The notes below the pieces were generated by a model, which saw only the letters and a program-made list of their open reading frames with translations, searched no databases and was not told the origin of the DNA. Source: Allobosea sp. CRIB-10 (GTDB lineage: Bacteria > Pseudomonadota > Alphaproteobacteria > Rhizobiales > Beijerinckiaceae). From it: a stretch of DNA of 64,000 bases. Below, piece after piece: positions 48,671 to 58,078 of the stretch. The translations under genes and the position numbers were made by a program. Location of the stretch: assembly GCF_900112185.1 (NCBI RefSeq), contig NZ_FOKP01000005.1:62001-126000 (forward strand), given 5' to 3'. Within the stretch, counting starts at the first letter, position 1, and each line of letters opens with the position of its first letter.

Positions 48671-49543
48671 ATGCTCGAACCATCCTCAGGCCAGGCCGCG
48701 ATGCAAGACGACGCTGTTCTCCCGTCTCTCCCGACGCTCGAAACCGGCAAAGCCAAGCGCGGCGTCTGCGCCATCAGCGGCGCAGAGCTCAGCCGCAAGA
48801 GCCTGATTGCGCTGGGCACGCTGCGGCCCTCGCTCGTCGAGCACATCAGGCGCGACTTTCCCGATCTCGACGATCACAGCCTGATCAGCCTCAAGGAGCT
48901 GGCGCGCTACCGCACCCGCTATGTCGAGGAGATCCTGCGCGAGGAGCACGGCGAATACACCGATCTCGACCGCGAGGTCGCAGAAAGCATCGCCCGGCAG
49001 GAGACCATCGCCGAGAATGTCGAGGACGATTTCGAGGAACATCGCACCCTCGGCGAGCGCCTCTCCGACGGGCTCGCCAGCTTCGGCGGCTCCTGGGCCT
49101 TCCTGATCAGCTTCGGCGTGGTGCTGTTCGGCTGGATGGCGCTCAACATCGCGATGGCGGCGAGCGCCTTCGACCCCTACCCCTTCATCCTGCTCAATCT
49201 CGTCCTGTCCTGCATCGCCGCGATCCAGGCGCCGATCATCATGATGAGCCAGAAACGGCAGGAGGCGAAGGACCGGCTGCGCTCCTTCAACGACTACCAG
49301 GTCAACCTCAAGGCCGAGCTCGAGGTCCGGCACCTGCACGAGAAGATCGACCATCTGATCACCCGGCAATGGCAGCGCCTCGCCGAGATCCAGCAGGTCC
49401 AGCTCGAAATGCTGCAGGAGGCGCAGCTACCCCGTCAAAAGCTGAAGCGGCGCAAGAAGCCGGCAGCGAAGAAGAAGGCGGCGGTTGCGGCAGACACAGG
49501 GGCTGAGGGAAGCGAGCCTTCGGGAGGGCGCTCCGATGCGTGA
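48671..49543 (+). CDS. DUF1003 membrane protein between ureAB and ureC
   Basis: Protein of 290 residues from the ATG at 48671; a TTG at 48659 and an ATG at 48701 are alternatives, so the start is uncertain. Residues ~130-200 hold two membrane segments (FGGSWAFLISFGVVLFGWMALN and PFILLNLVLSCIAAIQAPIIMM) with the QKRQEAKDRLRSFNDYQVN motif behind them, which is the DUF1003 signature. The C-terminus is Lys-rich. The N-terminal part carries two Cys (VCAIS) and a helical acidic stretch. Unknown function; it overlaps the HD gene by 8 bases. Confidence 0.75.
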   Translation: MLEPSSGQAAMQDDAVLPSLPTLETGKAKRGVCAISGAELSRKSLIALGTLRPSLVEHIRRDFPDLDDHSLISLKELARYRTRYVEEILREEHGEYTDLDREVAESIARQETIAENVEDDFEEHRTLGERLSDGLASFGGSWAFLISFGVVLFGWMALNIAMAASAFDPYPFILLNLVLSCIAAIQAPIIMMSQKRQEAKDRLRSFNDYQVNLKAELEVRHLHEKIDHLITRQWQRLAEIQQVQLEMLQEAQLPRQKLKRRKKPAAKKKAAVAADTGAEGSEPSGGRSDA

Positions 49544-50123
49544 GTATGATCGTGTCCTGCGCGACCAGGTCGCGCTGGTGACGCATGCGGCCGGCTTTGC
49601 CGCACGCGTCCACGCCGGCCAGACGCGCAAGGGCGAAAGCAGCCCTGCCTTCATCCTGCATCTCGCCGAGGTCGCCGATCTCCTCGCCAAGGCACTGGAG
49701 GAGCCCGATGCCGAGCTCGTCGCGGCCGCCTGGCTGCATGACGCCGTCGAGAAGACGAAAATCACCAGTGACGAGATCGAGAGCGTCTTCGGCCCGCGAG
49801 TTGCATCGCTCGTCGCCGAAGTCAGCGACGACAAGAGTCTGCCGGAGGCGGAGCGGCACCGCATGCAGATCGAGACAATCGGCGAGAAGAGCGAGGCGGC
49901 CCGCCTGCTGCGGCTCGCCGACAAGATCAGCGGCCTGCGCGAGCTGGCCGAGGACCCGCCGGCTGGATGGGATACGACGCGTCGTCGTGACTGGCTGCAG
50001 TACGCGACCGATGTCGCCGCCGGCTGCCGCGGCCTCAACGGCGCTCTAGACCTGCTGTTCGATCAGGCCGCTGCCGCGGCTGCCAAGAGTATTGACGAAA
50101 GTCCGGCCCCTGGAGCCGGTTGA
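49536..50123 (+). CDS. HD-domain phosphohydrolase (RelA/SpoT-hydrolase-like) before ureC
   Basis: Protein of 195 residues from the ATG at 49536, which overlaps the DUF1003 gene; GGGAGG sits about 8 bases before. The sequence HAGQTRKGESSPAFILHLAEVA, then AAAWLHDAVEKT with the HD pair, and EVSDDKSL, match the single-domain SpoT hydrolase-like (Mesh1) fold that acts on (p)ppGpp or related nucleotides. No synthetase domain is seen. The next gene, ureC, starts 12 bases later. The link to urease is by position only. Confidence 0.75.
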   Translation: MREYDRVLRDQVALVTHAAGFAARVHAGQTRKGESSPAFILHLAEVADLLAKALEEPDAELVAAAWLHDAVEKTKITSDEIESVFGPRVASLVAEVSDDKSLPEAERHRMQIETIGEKSEAARLLRLADKISGLRELAEDPPAGWDTTRRRDWLQYATDVAAGCRGLNGALDLLFDQAAAAAAKSIDESPAPGAG

Positions 50124-50135
50124 CGAGGATAGCCC

Positions 50136-51872
50136 ATGCCCTTCGCCTTTCCGCGCAATGCCTACGCCGCGATGTTCGGCCCGACCACCGGCGACACGGT
50201 CCGCCTCGGCGACACCGAGCTCGTCATCAAGGTGGAGAAGGACTTCACCACCTATGGCGAGGAGGTGAAGTTCGGCGGCGGCAAGGTCATTCGCGACGGC
50301 ATGGGCCAGAGCCAGGTCAGGAACGCCGACGGCGCGGTCGACACCGTCATCACCAATGCGCTGATCCTCGACCACTGGGGCATCGTCAAGGCGGATATCG
50401 GTATCCGGGCCGGCCGCATCTGCGCCATCGGCAAGGCCGGCAATCCCGACATCCAGGCGGGCTTTGGCAATTTCGCCCCCGAGGAGACGATCATCGTCGG
50501 CCCTGGCACCGAGGTCATCGCCGGTGAGGGCAAGATCGTCACCGCCGGCGGCTTCGACAGCCATATCCATTATATCTGCCCGCAGCAGATCGAGGATGCG
50601 CTGATGAGCGGGCTGACCACCATGCTCGGCGGCGGCACCGGCCCGGCCCATGGCACGCTGGCGACGACCTGCACGCCCGGCCCCTGGCATCTCGGCCAGA
50701 TGATCAGGGCGGCCGACGCCTTCCCGATGAACCTCGCCTTCGCCGGCAAGGGCAATGCCGCGCTGCCCGGCGCGCTCACCGAGATGATCGAGGCCGGCGC
50801 CTGCGCGCTCAAGCTGCACGAGGACTGGGGCACGACGCCGGGCGCGATCGACAATTGCCTCTCGGTTGCCGACGAATACGACATCCAGGTGATGATCCAC
50901 ACCGACACGCTGAACGAGTCGGGTTTCGTCGAGGACACGGTCGCCGCCTTCAAGGGCCGCACCATCCACGCCTTCCATACCGAAGGGGCGGGCGGCGGCC
51001 ATGCGCCCGATATCATGAAGGTCGCCGGGCTGCCCAACGTGCTGCCGTCCTCGACCAATCCCACCCGGCCGTTCACGGTCAACACGCTCGACGAGCATCT
51101 GGACATGCTGATGGTCTGCCATCATCTGTCGCCGTCGATCCCGGAGGATCTCGCCTTCGCCGAAAGCCGCATCCGCAAGGAGACGATCGCCGCCGAGGAC
51201 ATCCTGCACGATCTCGGCGCGCTCTCGATGATGTCCTCCGACAGCCAAGCCATGGGCCGCATCGGCGAGGTGATCACCCGGACCTGGCAGACCGCCCACA
51301 AGATGAAGGTCCAGCGCGGCCCGCTGCCGCAGGATGCCGGCACCGGAGCCGACAATTTCCGCGCCAAGCGCTATGTCGCGAAATACACGATCAACCCGGC
51401 GATCGCGCACGGCATTTCCCGCCATATCGGCTCGGTCGAGGTCGGCAAGCTCGCCGATCTCGTCGTCTGGTCGCCGGCCTTCTTCGGCGCCAAACCCGAT
51501 CTCGTCGTCAAGGGCGGCTCGATCGCCGCTGCGCCGATGGGCGATCCCAACGCCTCGATCCCGACGCCGCAGCCGGTGCATTACCGGCCGATGTTCGGCG
51601 CCTTCGGCAAGGCGGTGACGGCGACCTCCCTGGTCTTCGTTTCGCAGGCCGCCATGGCGAACGGCCTCAAGGGCCGGCTCGGCACCGACAAGGAGATGGT
51701 CGCGGTCGAGAACACCCGCGGCGGCATCTCCAAGAAGAGCATGATCCACAACGACGCGACGCCGGACATCCAGATCGATCCGGAGACCTATGCGGTGGTG
51801 GCGGACGGCGAGCTCTTGGTCTGCGAGCCCGCCAAGGAGCTGCCGCTGGCGCAGCGTTATTTCCTGTTCTGA
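50136..51872 (+). CDS. ureC: Urease alpha subunit UreC
   Basis: Protein of 578 residues (family ~570). Nickel-site residues: HIH at 143/145 ([11 protein letters not shown]), the carbamylated Lys226 ([14 protein letters not shown]), His pair of MIHTDTLNE and the [10 protein letters not shown] loop, and the flap [16 protein letters not shown]. Catalyses urea hydrolysis as part of the UreAB-UreC apoenzyme. No frameshift. The accessory genes that normally follow directly begin only at 54855. Confidence 0.96.
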   Translation: MPFAFPRNAYAAMFGPTTGDTVRLGDTELVIKVEKDFTTYGEEVKFGGGKVIRDGMGQSQVRNADGAVDTVITNALILDHWGIVKADIGIRAGRICAIGKAGNPDIQAGFGNFAPEETIIVGPGTEVIAGEGKIVTAGGFDSHIHYICPQQIEDALMSGLTTMLGGGTGPAHGTLATTCTPGPWHLGQMIRAADAFPMNLAFAGKGNAALPGALTEMIEAGACALKLHEDWGTTPGAIDNCLSVADEYDIQVMIHTDTLNESGFVEDTVAAFKGRTIHAFHTEGAGGGHAPDIMKVAGLPNVLPSSTNPTRPFTVNTLDEHLDMLMVCHHLSPSIPEDLAFAESRIRKETIAAEDILHDLGALSMMSSDSQAMGRIGEVITRTWQTAHKMKVQRGPLPQDAGTGADNFRAKRYVAKYTINPAIAHGISRHIGSVEVGKLADLVVWSPAFFGAKPDLVVKGGSIAAAPMGDPNASIPTPQPVHYRPMFGAFGKAVTATSLVFVSQAAMANGLKGRLGTDKEMVAVENTRGGISKKSMIHNDATPDIQIDPETYAVVADGELLVCEPAKELPLAQRYFLF

Positions 51873-51891
51873 GCGGAGTCCCCACCCCTCG

Positions 51892-51995
51892 GCCCTCATC
51901 CTGAGGAGCAGCCGGAGGCTGCGTCTCGAAGGATGTTCCAGTGCGCTCTGGAGCATCCTTCGAGACGCCGCTACGCGGCTCCTCAGGATGAGGGC
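51892..51995. repeat. Intergenic palindromic repeat, family A, copy 1
   Basis: A 104-base palindrome: perfect 18-base arms GCCCTCATCCTGAGGAGC (51892-51909) and GCTCCTCAGGATGAGGGC (51978-51995), and inner arms GCGTCTCGAAGGATG / CATCCTTCGAGACGC. A copy with one damaged arm is at 55557-55660. Located just after ureC, possibly as a termination/stability element. Confidence 0.8.
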
Positions 51996-52115
51996 TGTGT
52001 CTCGGCCGCATGCGGAAAGCCGCAGCGGAGCGGCGGCTCGGCGTGTAAGGTTGACAGGCGGAAGCACCTCCTTTCCTGTGTCGGCTAATAAAATCGGCCG
52101 TCCAGGGAGGTTACC

Positions 52116-53144
52116 TTGCTTCGTTTTTCTCGCGCCGCCATGCTCGTTGGTGTCGCTTTTGCCGCTCTCGCGACACCCGCTGCGGCGCAAGGCCAGGTTA
52201 CCGTCTACTGCTCGATCCTGGAGGAGCAGTGCCGCGAGGGCGCCTCGATCTTCGAAAAGGCAACCGGCATCAAGGTCCAGATGGTGCGCAAGTCGACCGG
52301 CGAGGTCTACGCGCAGGTCAAGGCTGAGGCGACCAATCCGCGCGGCGACGTCTGGTGGGGCGGGCCGGGCGAGCCGCATCTTCAGGCCGCCGACGAGGGC
52401 CTGCTCGACGAGTACAAGTCGCCGAAGCTGGCCGAGCTGCATGATTGGGCCCGGCGCCATGCCGAGCAGTCGAAGTTCCGTACCTCGGGCATCTATCTCG
52501 GCGCGCTCGGCATCGGCTACAATCTCGAGACCCTGAAGGCCAAAAAGCTCGCCGAGCCGAAATGCTGGGCCGATCTGCTCGATCCAAAGTTCAAGGACGA
52601 GGTTCAGGTCGCCGATCCCAGCTCGTCGGGCACGGCCTATGTCTTCCTGGCGACGACCGTCCAGCGCCTCGGCGAGGAGAAGGGCTTCGAATTCCTCAAG
52701 AGCCTGCACAAGAACATCAGCCAGTACACCAAGTCCGGCATCGCCCCGGTCAAGGCGACGGCGCTCGGCGAGACGGCGGTCGGCATCGCCTTCATGCACG
52801 ACATGCTGACGCAGAAGCTGCAGGGCGCGCCGATCGGCATCGTCGCCCCCTGCGAGGGCACCGGCTATGAGACCGGCTCGGTCTCGGTGATCAAGGGCGG
52901 CAAGAACCCGGAGGCGGCCCGCAAATTCGTCGACTTCACGCTCTCCCCGGAGGCGCAGGACATCAACGCGAAGCTCAAGATCAACTCGATCCCCTCGAAC
53001 AGGAATTCCAAGCTCTCGCCCGACGCGCCGAAATTCGAGGAGATCAAGCTGATCGACTACGACACCCTGCGCTGGGGCAGCCCGGCCGAGCGCTCGCGCC
53101 TGCTGAAGAAGTTCGACGACGAGGTGAAGGCGCTGCCGCGCTGA
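52116..53144 (+). CDS. ABC transporter substrate-binding protein (Fe3+/aminoethylphosphonate type), orphan
   Basis: Protein of 342 residues starting at a TTG at 52116; AGGGAGG at 52104-52110 supports this start. Signal peptide with cleavage near AAAQ; the mature protein begins GQVTVYCSILEEQCREG, then GDVWWGGPGEPHLQAADEGLL, like periplasmic Fe(III)/family 1 binding proteins. No permease or ATPase gene is adjacent. It lies between ureC and ureE, which is unusual. Confidence 0.85.
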   Translation: MLRFSRAAMLVGVAFAALATPAAAQGQVTVYCSILEEQCREGASIFEKATGIKVQMVRKSTGEVYAQVKAEATNPRGDVWWGGPGEPHLQAADEGLLDEYKSPKLAELHDWARRHAEQSKFRTSGIYLGALGIGYNLETLKAKKLAEPKCWADLLDPKFKDEVQVADPSSSGTAYVFLATTVQRLGEEKGFEFLKSLHKNISQYTKSGIAPVKATALGETAVGIAFMHDMLTQKLQGAPIGIVAPCEGTGYETGSVSVIKGGKNPEAARKFVDFTLSPEAQDINAKLKINSIPSNRNSKLSPDAPKFEEIKLIDYDTLRWGSPAERSRLLKKFDDEVKALPR

Positions 53145-53189
53145 GGGGCCGCGGGTTTAGCGCTTGCTGGCTCGCACGAAACGACGGTC

Positions 53190-53292
53190 GTCATCTGGGC
53201 GAGCGAAGCTCGTCCCGGGATCCATCGTAGGGCTCCGGCCCCCCTACGATGGATCCCGGAGCTGCGCGGCTTCGCCGCTTGTCCAGGATGAC
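53190..53292. repeat. Intergenic palindromic repeat, family B, copy 2
   Basis: Outer arms GTCATC ... GATGAC around a perfect 16-base inner inverted repeat, GGGATCCATCGTAGGG (53217-53232) and CCCTACGATGGATCCC (53242-53257). It sits between two convergent genes (52116+ and 53336-), so it could act as a bidirectional terminator. Same family as 44348-44453 and 62071-62177. Confidence 0.72.
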
Positions 53293-53335
53293 GCGGGATT
53301 CCGAGTCAAATCGGCGTGCTGCTGGGCGCCTGAGA

Positions 53336-54379
53336 TCACCGCACCGGCGGGGCGTATTGCAGGCCGCCCTGCGTCCACAGCCGGTTCATGCCGCGCGGCA
53401 GGTTGAGCGGCGACTTGGCGCCGAGATGCCGGTCGAAGCTCTCGCCGTAATTGCCCACCGCCTTGACGATCCGCACCACCCAGTCGTTGGTCAGGCCGAG
53501 GCTCTCGCCGAACTTGCCCTCGGCGCCGAGCAGGCGCTTGATCTCGGGATTAGCCGATTTCACCATCTCCTCGACATTGGCCTGCGTGATGCCGAATTCC
53601 TCGGCGTTCAGCATGGCGTAGACGGTCCAGCGCACGATATCGAACCAGCCATCGTCGCCCTGACGGACCCAGGGGCCGAGCGGCTCCTTCGAGATCATCT
53701 CGGGCAGCAGGTCGTGCTCGGCCGGAGCCTTGAGCTTCATCCGGTTCGCCGCCAGCTGCGATAAATCGGTGGTGTAGGCGTCGCAGCGCCCGGCCTCATA
53801 GGCCTGGATCGTCTCGTCGAGGCCGGCATAGGCGATGACCTCGTATTTCATGCCGTTGTTGCGGAAATAATCGGCGAGGTTCAGCTCGGTCGTGGTGCCC
53901 TGCGCGACGCAGATCGAGGCGCCGTTGAGCGCCTTGAGCTCCTTCACGCCCGTGCTCTTGCGCACCAGGAAGCCCTGGCCGTCGAAATAGTTGATAGCGG
54001 TGAAGTTGAGGCCGAAGCCGGCGTCGCGGCCGAGCGTCCAGGTCGTGGTGCGCGACAATACGTCGATCTCGCCGCTCTGCAGCACCGTCAGCCGGTCCTT
54101 CGAGGCCAGCGAGATGTACTTCGCCTTCTCCTGATCGTTGAAGATCGCCGCGGCCAGCGCCCGGCACAGATCGGTGTCGAAGCCGCGCCATTGTCCCTGC
54201 GCATCCGGCAGCGAGAAGCCGGCGACACCCTGGCTGGTGCCGCAGATGAGATGGCCGCGCTGCTTGATCCGCTCCAGCGTCGTCTGCGCCTGGGCGGCCA
54301 GCGGAAGCGCCGCAGCGAGGCAGAGGCCGGCCAACGCGCTGCCGAAATTGCGGGCGCGCCGTGCTGAAATTCTGAGCAT
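53336..54379 (-). CDS. Amino-acid ABC transporter substrate-binding protein, orphan
   Basis: Protein of 347 residues with a cleavable signal peptide (AAALPLAAQAQ). TLERIKQRGHLICGTSQGVAGFSLPDAQGQWRGFDTDLCRALAAAIFND is typical of the general L-amino-acid (AapJ-like) periplasmic binding proteins. No permease or ATPase gene is in the window. It is divergent from the monooxygenase gene at 54529, across 149 bases. Confidence 0.88.
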   Translation of the reverse strand: MLRISARRARNFGSALAGLCLAAALPLAAQAQTTLERIKQRGHLICGTSQGVAGFSLPDAQGQWRGFDTDLCRALAAAIFNDQEKAKYISLASKDRLTVLQSGEIDVLSRTTTWTLGRDAGFGLNFTAINYFDGQGFLVRKSTGVKELKALNGASICVAQGTTTELNLADYFRNNGMKYEVIAYAGLDETIQAYEAGRCDAYTTDLSQLAANRMKLKAPAEHDLLPEMISKEPLGPWVRQGDDGWFDIVRWTVYAMLNAEEFGITQANVEEMVKSANPEIKRLLGAEGKFGESLGLTNDWVVRIVKAVGNYGESFDRHLGAKSPLNLPRGMNRLWTQGGLQYAPPVR

Positions 54380-54528
54380 GAGATTCCCCTGATTATTGGC
54401 CTGTCGATCTAACAGCGCCGGCGTCGAGCGAGCCAGAAGTATTTATGCGGCTAATCGATTCCGTGCTGCATCCAGAGACGCGTCTCCCGCGTATCGGATC
54501 GGCCTGCAGCTGTGGAGACCCGTCCGGC

Positions 54529-54837
54529 ATGTCCGATCCCGTCCTCGTTATCGCCCGTGCCAGGGTTCTTCCCGCCGAGCGCGAACGCTTCATCGCGGCG
54601 GCGCGCGATTGCATTGCGGCAACACGACGCGAGCAGGGCTGCCTCGGCTACGACATCTGTGAAAATCTCATCGACCCCGGCCATTTCGTCAGCGTCGAGA
54701 GCTGGGAGAAGCGCGCCGACGTCGACCGGCACATGCAGCAGGCTCACCTCAAGGCTTTTCTCGCCATCGCTAGGACTTGCGTCAGCGCCGCTCCGGTGAT
54801 CGAAGTGGTGGAACCGCGATCGGTCGATCGCCTCTGA
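54529..54837 (+). CDS. Antibiotic biosynthesis monooxygenase family protein
   Basis: Protein of 102 residues from the ATG at 54529. DPVLVIARARVLPAERERFIAAARDCI followed by EQGCLGYDICENLIDPGHFVSVESWEK and HMQQAHLKAF is the small ferredoxin-like ABM fold. Such proteins act on quinone-like or aromatic substrates; the role here is unknown. The urease accessory gene ureE starts 17 bases downstream, so the two are probably co-transcribed. Confidence 0.82.
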   Translation: MSDPVLVIARARVLPAERERFIAAARDCIAATRREQGCLGYDICENLIDPGHFVSVESWEKRADVDRHMQQAHLKAFLAIARTCVSAAPVIEVVEPRSVDRL

Positions 54838-54854
54838 TCCACACGGGTTTCGTC

Positions 54855-55532
54855 ATGCAGCGTGCCATCTCCGTCGTCCGCAAGGCCGCGGTCAAGCAGG
54901 ACCGGGTCGTCGAGACCCTCACCCTCGACCATGAGGACCGCAACCGCCGCCGCGTCGCGCTGAAGGGCGATGGCGGGCAGGACATCCTGCTCGACCTCGA
55001 CAAGCCGACCGCGCTGAACGACGGCGATGCGGTCAAGCTTGAGGACGGCTCGCTCGTCCTGATCAAGGCGGCGGCGCAGAAGCTGATCGAGATCACCGCC
55101 GAGAACCCGCTGCGGCTGGCGCGTGTCGCCTGGCATATCGGCAATCGCCACACCCCGGCCGAGATCACCGCGAACGCGATCTATATCGAGCACGACCATG
55201 TGCTGGCCGAGATGGTTCGCGGTCAGGGCTGCGCGATGGCCGATGTCGAGCGGCCGTTCCAGCCCGAGCGCGGCGCCTACGACCATGATCACGCCAATTG
55301 CGGCCATGATCACCACGGCCATGATCATCACGGGCATGAGCACGGCCACGACCATGGTCATTCCCATGCCGGCCACGACCATGATCACAAGCATGCGCAC
55401 GAGCACGCCCACGGCGCCGCCTGCGGCTGCGGCCATGATCACCACCATCATCATGACGACCACGGCCACAAGCATGACCATGGCCATCACGGCCACGAGC
55501 ACAGTCACAAGGGCCACAAGCACGACCACTGA
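54855..55532 (+). CDS. ureE: Urease nickel chaperone UreE with very long His-rich tail
   Basis: Protein of 225 residues from the ATG at 54855. N-terminal peptide-binding domain (MQRAISVVRKAAV, RRRVALKGDGGQDILLDL) and metallochaperone domain with AWHIGNRHTPAEI and YIEHDHVLAEMVRGQG. The last ~80 residues are mostly His with Asp/Gly (HDHHGHDHHGHEHGHDHGH...). UreE binds nickel through such tails and passes it to UreG. The tail is encoded by a GC-balanced repeat of CAT/CAC-GAC/GGC codons. Long His tails occur in K. aerogenes UreE (~15 residues); this one is far longer. Confidence 0.92.
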   Translation: MQRAISVVRKAAVKQDRVVETLTLDHEDRNRRRVALKGDGGQDILLDLDKPTALNDGDAVKLEDGSLVLIKAAAQKLIEITAENPLRLARVAWHIGNRHTPAEITANAIYIEHDHVLAEMVRGQGCAMADVERPFQPERGAYDHDHANCGHDHHGHDHHGHEHGHDHGHSHAGHDHDHKHAHEHAHGAACGCGHDHHHHHDDHGHKHDHGHHGHEHSHKGHKHDH

Positions 55533-55556
55533 ATAATGACCTGTCGTTCAGCCGCA

Positions 55557-55660
55557 GCCCTCATCCTGAGGAGCCGCGCAGCGGCGTCTCGAAGGATGCT
55601 TCAGAGGGCGCTGGAGCATCCTTCGAGACGCGATCTGCGATCACTCCTCGGGATGAGGGC
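55557..55660. repeat. Intergenic palindromic repeat, family A, copy 2
   Basis: About 104 bases; left arm GCCCTCATCCTGAGGAGC is intact at 55557, the right arm is altered (CACTCCTCGGGATGAGGGC), and the inner arms GCGTCTCGAAGGATG / CATCCTTCGAGACGC are kept. It lies between ureE and ureF, inside the accessory gene cluster, so it may influence transcript levels between them. Confidence 0.75.
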
Positions 55661-55684
55661 TGACGATACTGCCGAGCGATCGCC

Positions 55685-56362
55685 ATGACCGGGGCGCTGC
55701 TGCCCCTGATGGTCTGGCTCTCGCCGGCCTTTCCGGTCGGCGGCTTCGCCTATTCGCACGGGCTGGAATGGGCCTTCGAGACCGGCGATCTCACCGATGC
55801 CGAGGGGCTTGCCGACTGGCTCGATGCCCTCGTCGAGCACGGCGCGCTCCGCAACGACCTCATCCTCTTCGCCACCTCCTGGCGCGCGAGCGGCGAGGAG
55901 GACGGCAAGGCGTTGTGCGAGGTCGCGGAGCTGGCCCTCGCTCTGGCGAACTCGGCCGAGCGCCGGCTGGAGACGGTGACGCAGGGCAACGCCTTCGTCG
56001 CGGCGATCGCTGCTTCCTGGCCCTGCGCGTCGATCGACAGGCTGCGCGCCGCCTGGCCCGGCGACGTCGCCTATCCGGTTGCGGTCGGCGCCGCCGCCAG
56101 CGGCCACGGCCTGCCGTTGGCATCTTCGCTCGAGGCTTTCGCGCTCGCCTTCGTCGCCAATCTCGTCTCGGCCGCGGTCCGCCTCGGCATCGTCGGCCAG
56201 ACCGACGGGCAGAAGGTCATCGCCCGGCTGACGCCGGTTTTGCGCGAGGCGGCCGTTCGGGCCGAGGCCATGGCGCTCGACGATCTCGGCGCCTGCGTTT
56301 TCCGCTCCGATCTCGCCTCGTTGCGGCACGAAACCCAGTATTCGCGGCTCTTCCGCTCATGA
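55685..56362 (+). CDS. ureF: Urease accessory protein UreF
   Basis: Protein of 225 residues. Motifs AFPVGGFAYSHGLEWAFETG and YPVAVGAAASGHGLP, FVANLVSAAVRLGIVGQTDGQ are typical. UreF forms the UreDFG maturation complex on apo-urease and controls the UreG GTPase. Its stop overlaps the start of the DUF3995 gene by four bases. Confidence 0.93.
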   Translation: MTGALLPLMVWLSPAFPVGGFAYSHGLEWAFETGDLTDAEGLADWLDALVEHGALRNDLILFATSWRASGEEDGKALCEVAELALALANSAERRLETVTQGNAFVAAIAASWPCASIDRLRAAWPGDVAYPVAVGAAASGHGLPLASSLEAFALAFVANLVSAAVRLGIVGQTDGQKVIARLTPVLREAAVRAEAMALDDLGACVFRSDLASLRHETQYSRLFRS

Positions 56363-56798
56363 CCACGGCCATCGCCATCGCACTGGCCTTGCTTCTTGCG
56401 GTCATCGCAGGCCTGCACGCCTATTGGGGCAGGGGCGGCCTTTGGCCGGCGGCGAGCGAGGATGAGCTGATCGCGACCGTCATCGGCAATGCCCGCGCGA
56501 AACGCATGCCGTCGCCCGGCCTGTGCCTGCTGGTCGCGCTGGCCATCGCGTTGACCGCCATGTGGCCGCTGCTTTTGGCGCGCATGGCCGGCCCGGCCGC
56601 CTTGCGTCCGCTGCTTCAACTCGGCGGCTTTGCGATCATGGCGGTGTTCTTGCTTCGTGGCGTCGCCGGCTTCCTGCCGGCCTGGCGGCGACTGCATCCG
56701 CGCGAGCCTTTCGCCAGTTATGACCGCCGCTATTATTCGCCGCTCTGCCTGCTGATCGCCGCGGGCTATGCGGTTCTGCTCCTGCAAGGACCTGATCG

Positions 56799-56802
<4 letters not shown>
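56359..56802 (+). CDS. DUF3995-like small membrane protein between ureF and ureG
   Basis: Protein of 147 residues with about four membrane segments (~1-22, ~50-75, ~85-105, ~125-142) and [18 protein letters not shown] near the N-terminus, an arrangement seen in DUF3995 proteins. It overlaps both ureF and ureG by four bases (ATGA), which suggests strict co-translation with the maturation proteins. Function unknown. Confidence 0.7.
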
Positions 56803-57431
<629 letters not shown>

Positions 57432-57441
57432 GGACGATTTC

Positions 57442-58023
57442 ATGACGACGATGCGCGCGACGGGACCCTTCGCCATGCTGCTGACCCTCGCTTCGGCCCC
57501 CGCCTTCGCCCATACCGGCGCCGGGCCGGTCGATGGCTTTGTCCACGGCCTGATGCATCCGCTGACCGGGCTCGACCATGTGCTGGCCATGGTCGCGGTC
57601 GGCCTCTGGGCCGGGCTGGTCGGCGGCAAGGCGCGCATCGCCTATCCAGCCGCGTTCGTCGGCACCATGGCGCTGGCCGGCGCCTGGGGCATGGCCGGCG
57701 GCGAGTTGCCGGGCGTGGAGATCGGCATCGCCTTCTCGGTGATCATCCTCGGCGCCGCGGTCGCGCTGAAGGCCTCGCCGCCGTTGATCGCCGGAACCCT
57801 CGCTTGCGGCATCCTCGCCATCTTCCACGGCTTCGCCCACGGCGCGGAACTGCCGGAGAACGCCAGCGGCCTCGCCTATGCCGTGGGCTTCATGCTCGCG
57901 ACGGCGGTACTCCATATCATCGGCATCGTCCTGGCCGGGGTGGTCGCCGTTCGCGCACCGCTCTTTGCCCGCGTCGCCGGCGGCGGGCTGGTCCTGGCCG
58001 GTCTTGCGATCCTCGCCGGGTGA
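57442..58023 (+). CDS. ureJ: HupE/UreJ family nickel permease-like protein
   Basis: Protein of 193 residues with a signal peptide and about six membrane segments. AHTGAGPVDGFVHGLMHPLTGLDHVLAMVAVGLWAG is the HupE/UreJ signature with its conserved His and Asp; IFHGFAHGAELPENASGLAYAVGF matches the C-terminal half. It likely brings nickel into the cell for urease. Starts 10 bases after ureG. Confidence 0.9.
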   Translation: MTTMRATGPFAMLLTLASAPAFAHTGAGPVDGFVHGLMHPLTGLDHVLAMVAVGLWAGLVGGKARIAYPAAFVGTMALAGAWGMAGGELPGVEIGIAFSVIILGAAVALKASPPLIAGTLACGILAIFHGFAHGAELPENASGLAYAVGFMLATAVLHIIGIVLAGVVAVRAPLFARVAGGGLVLAGLAILAG

Positions 58024-58078
58024 CGCGAGCGTCTCGGCATGTGACGGGGAGCAGCCCAGCGCGCATCGGATTGGCCCT

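Noticed and set aside
52051..52091. TTGACA and TAATAA as a promoter for the binding protein gene at 52116
   Set aside because: Spacing is about 29 bases, too long for a sigma-70 promoter.
50046..52799. A 917-codon open frame antisense to ureC
   Set aside because: It mirrors ureC and the following binding protein gene in a high-GC genome; long antisense frames of this sort also oppose pepN (40324-42321) and the GTA megatron (19485-21791). No family features.
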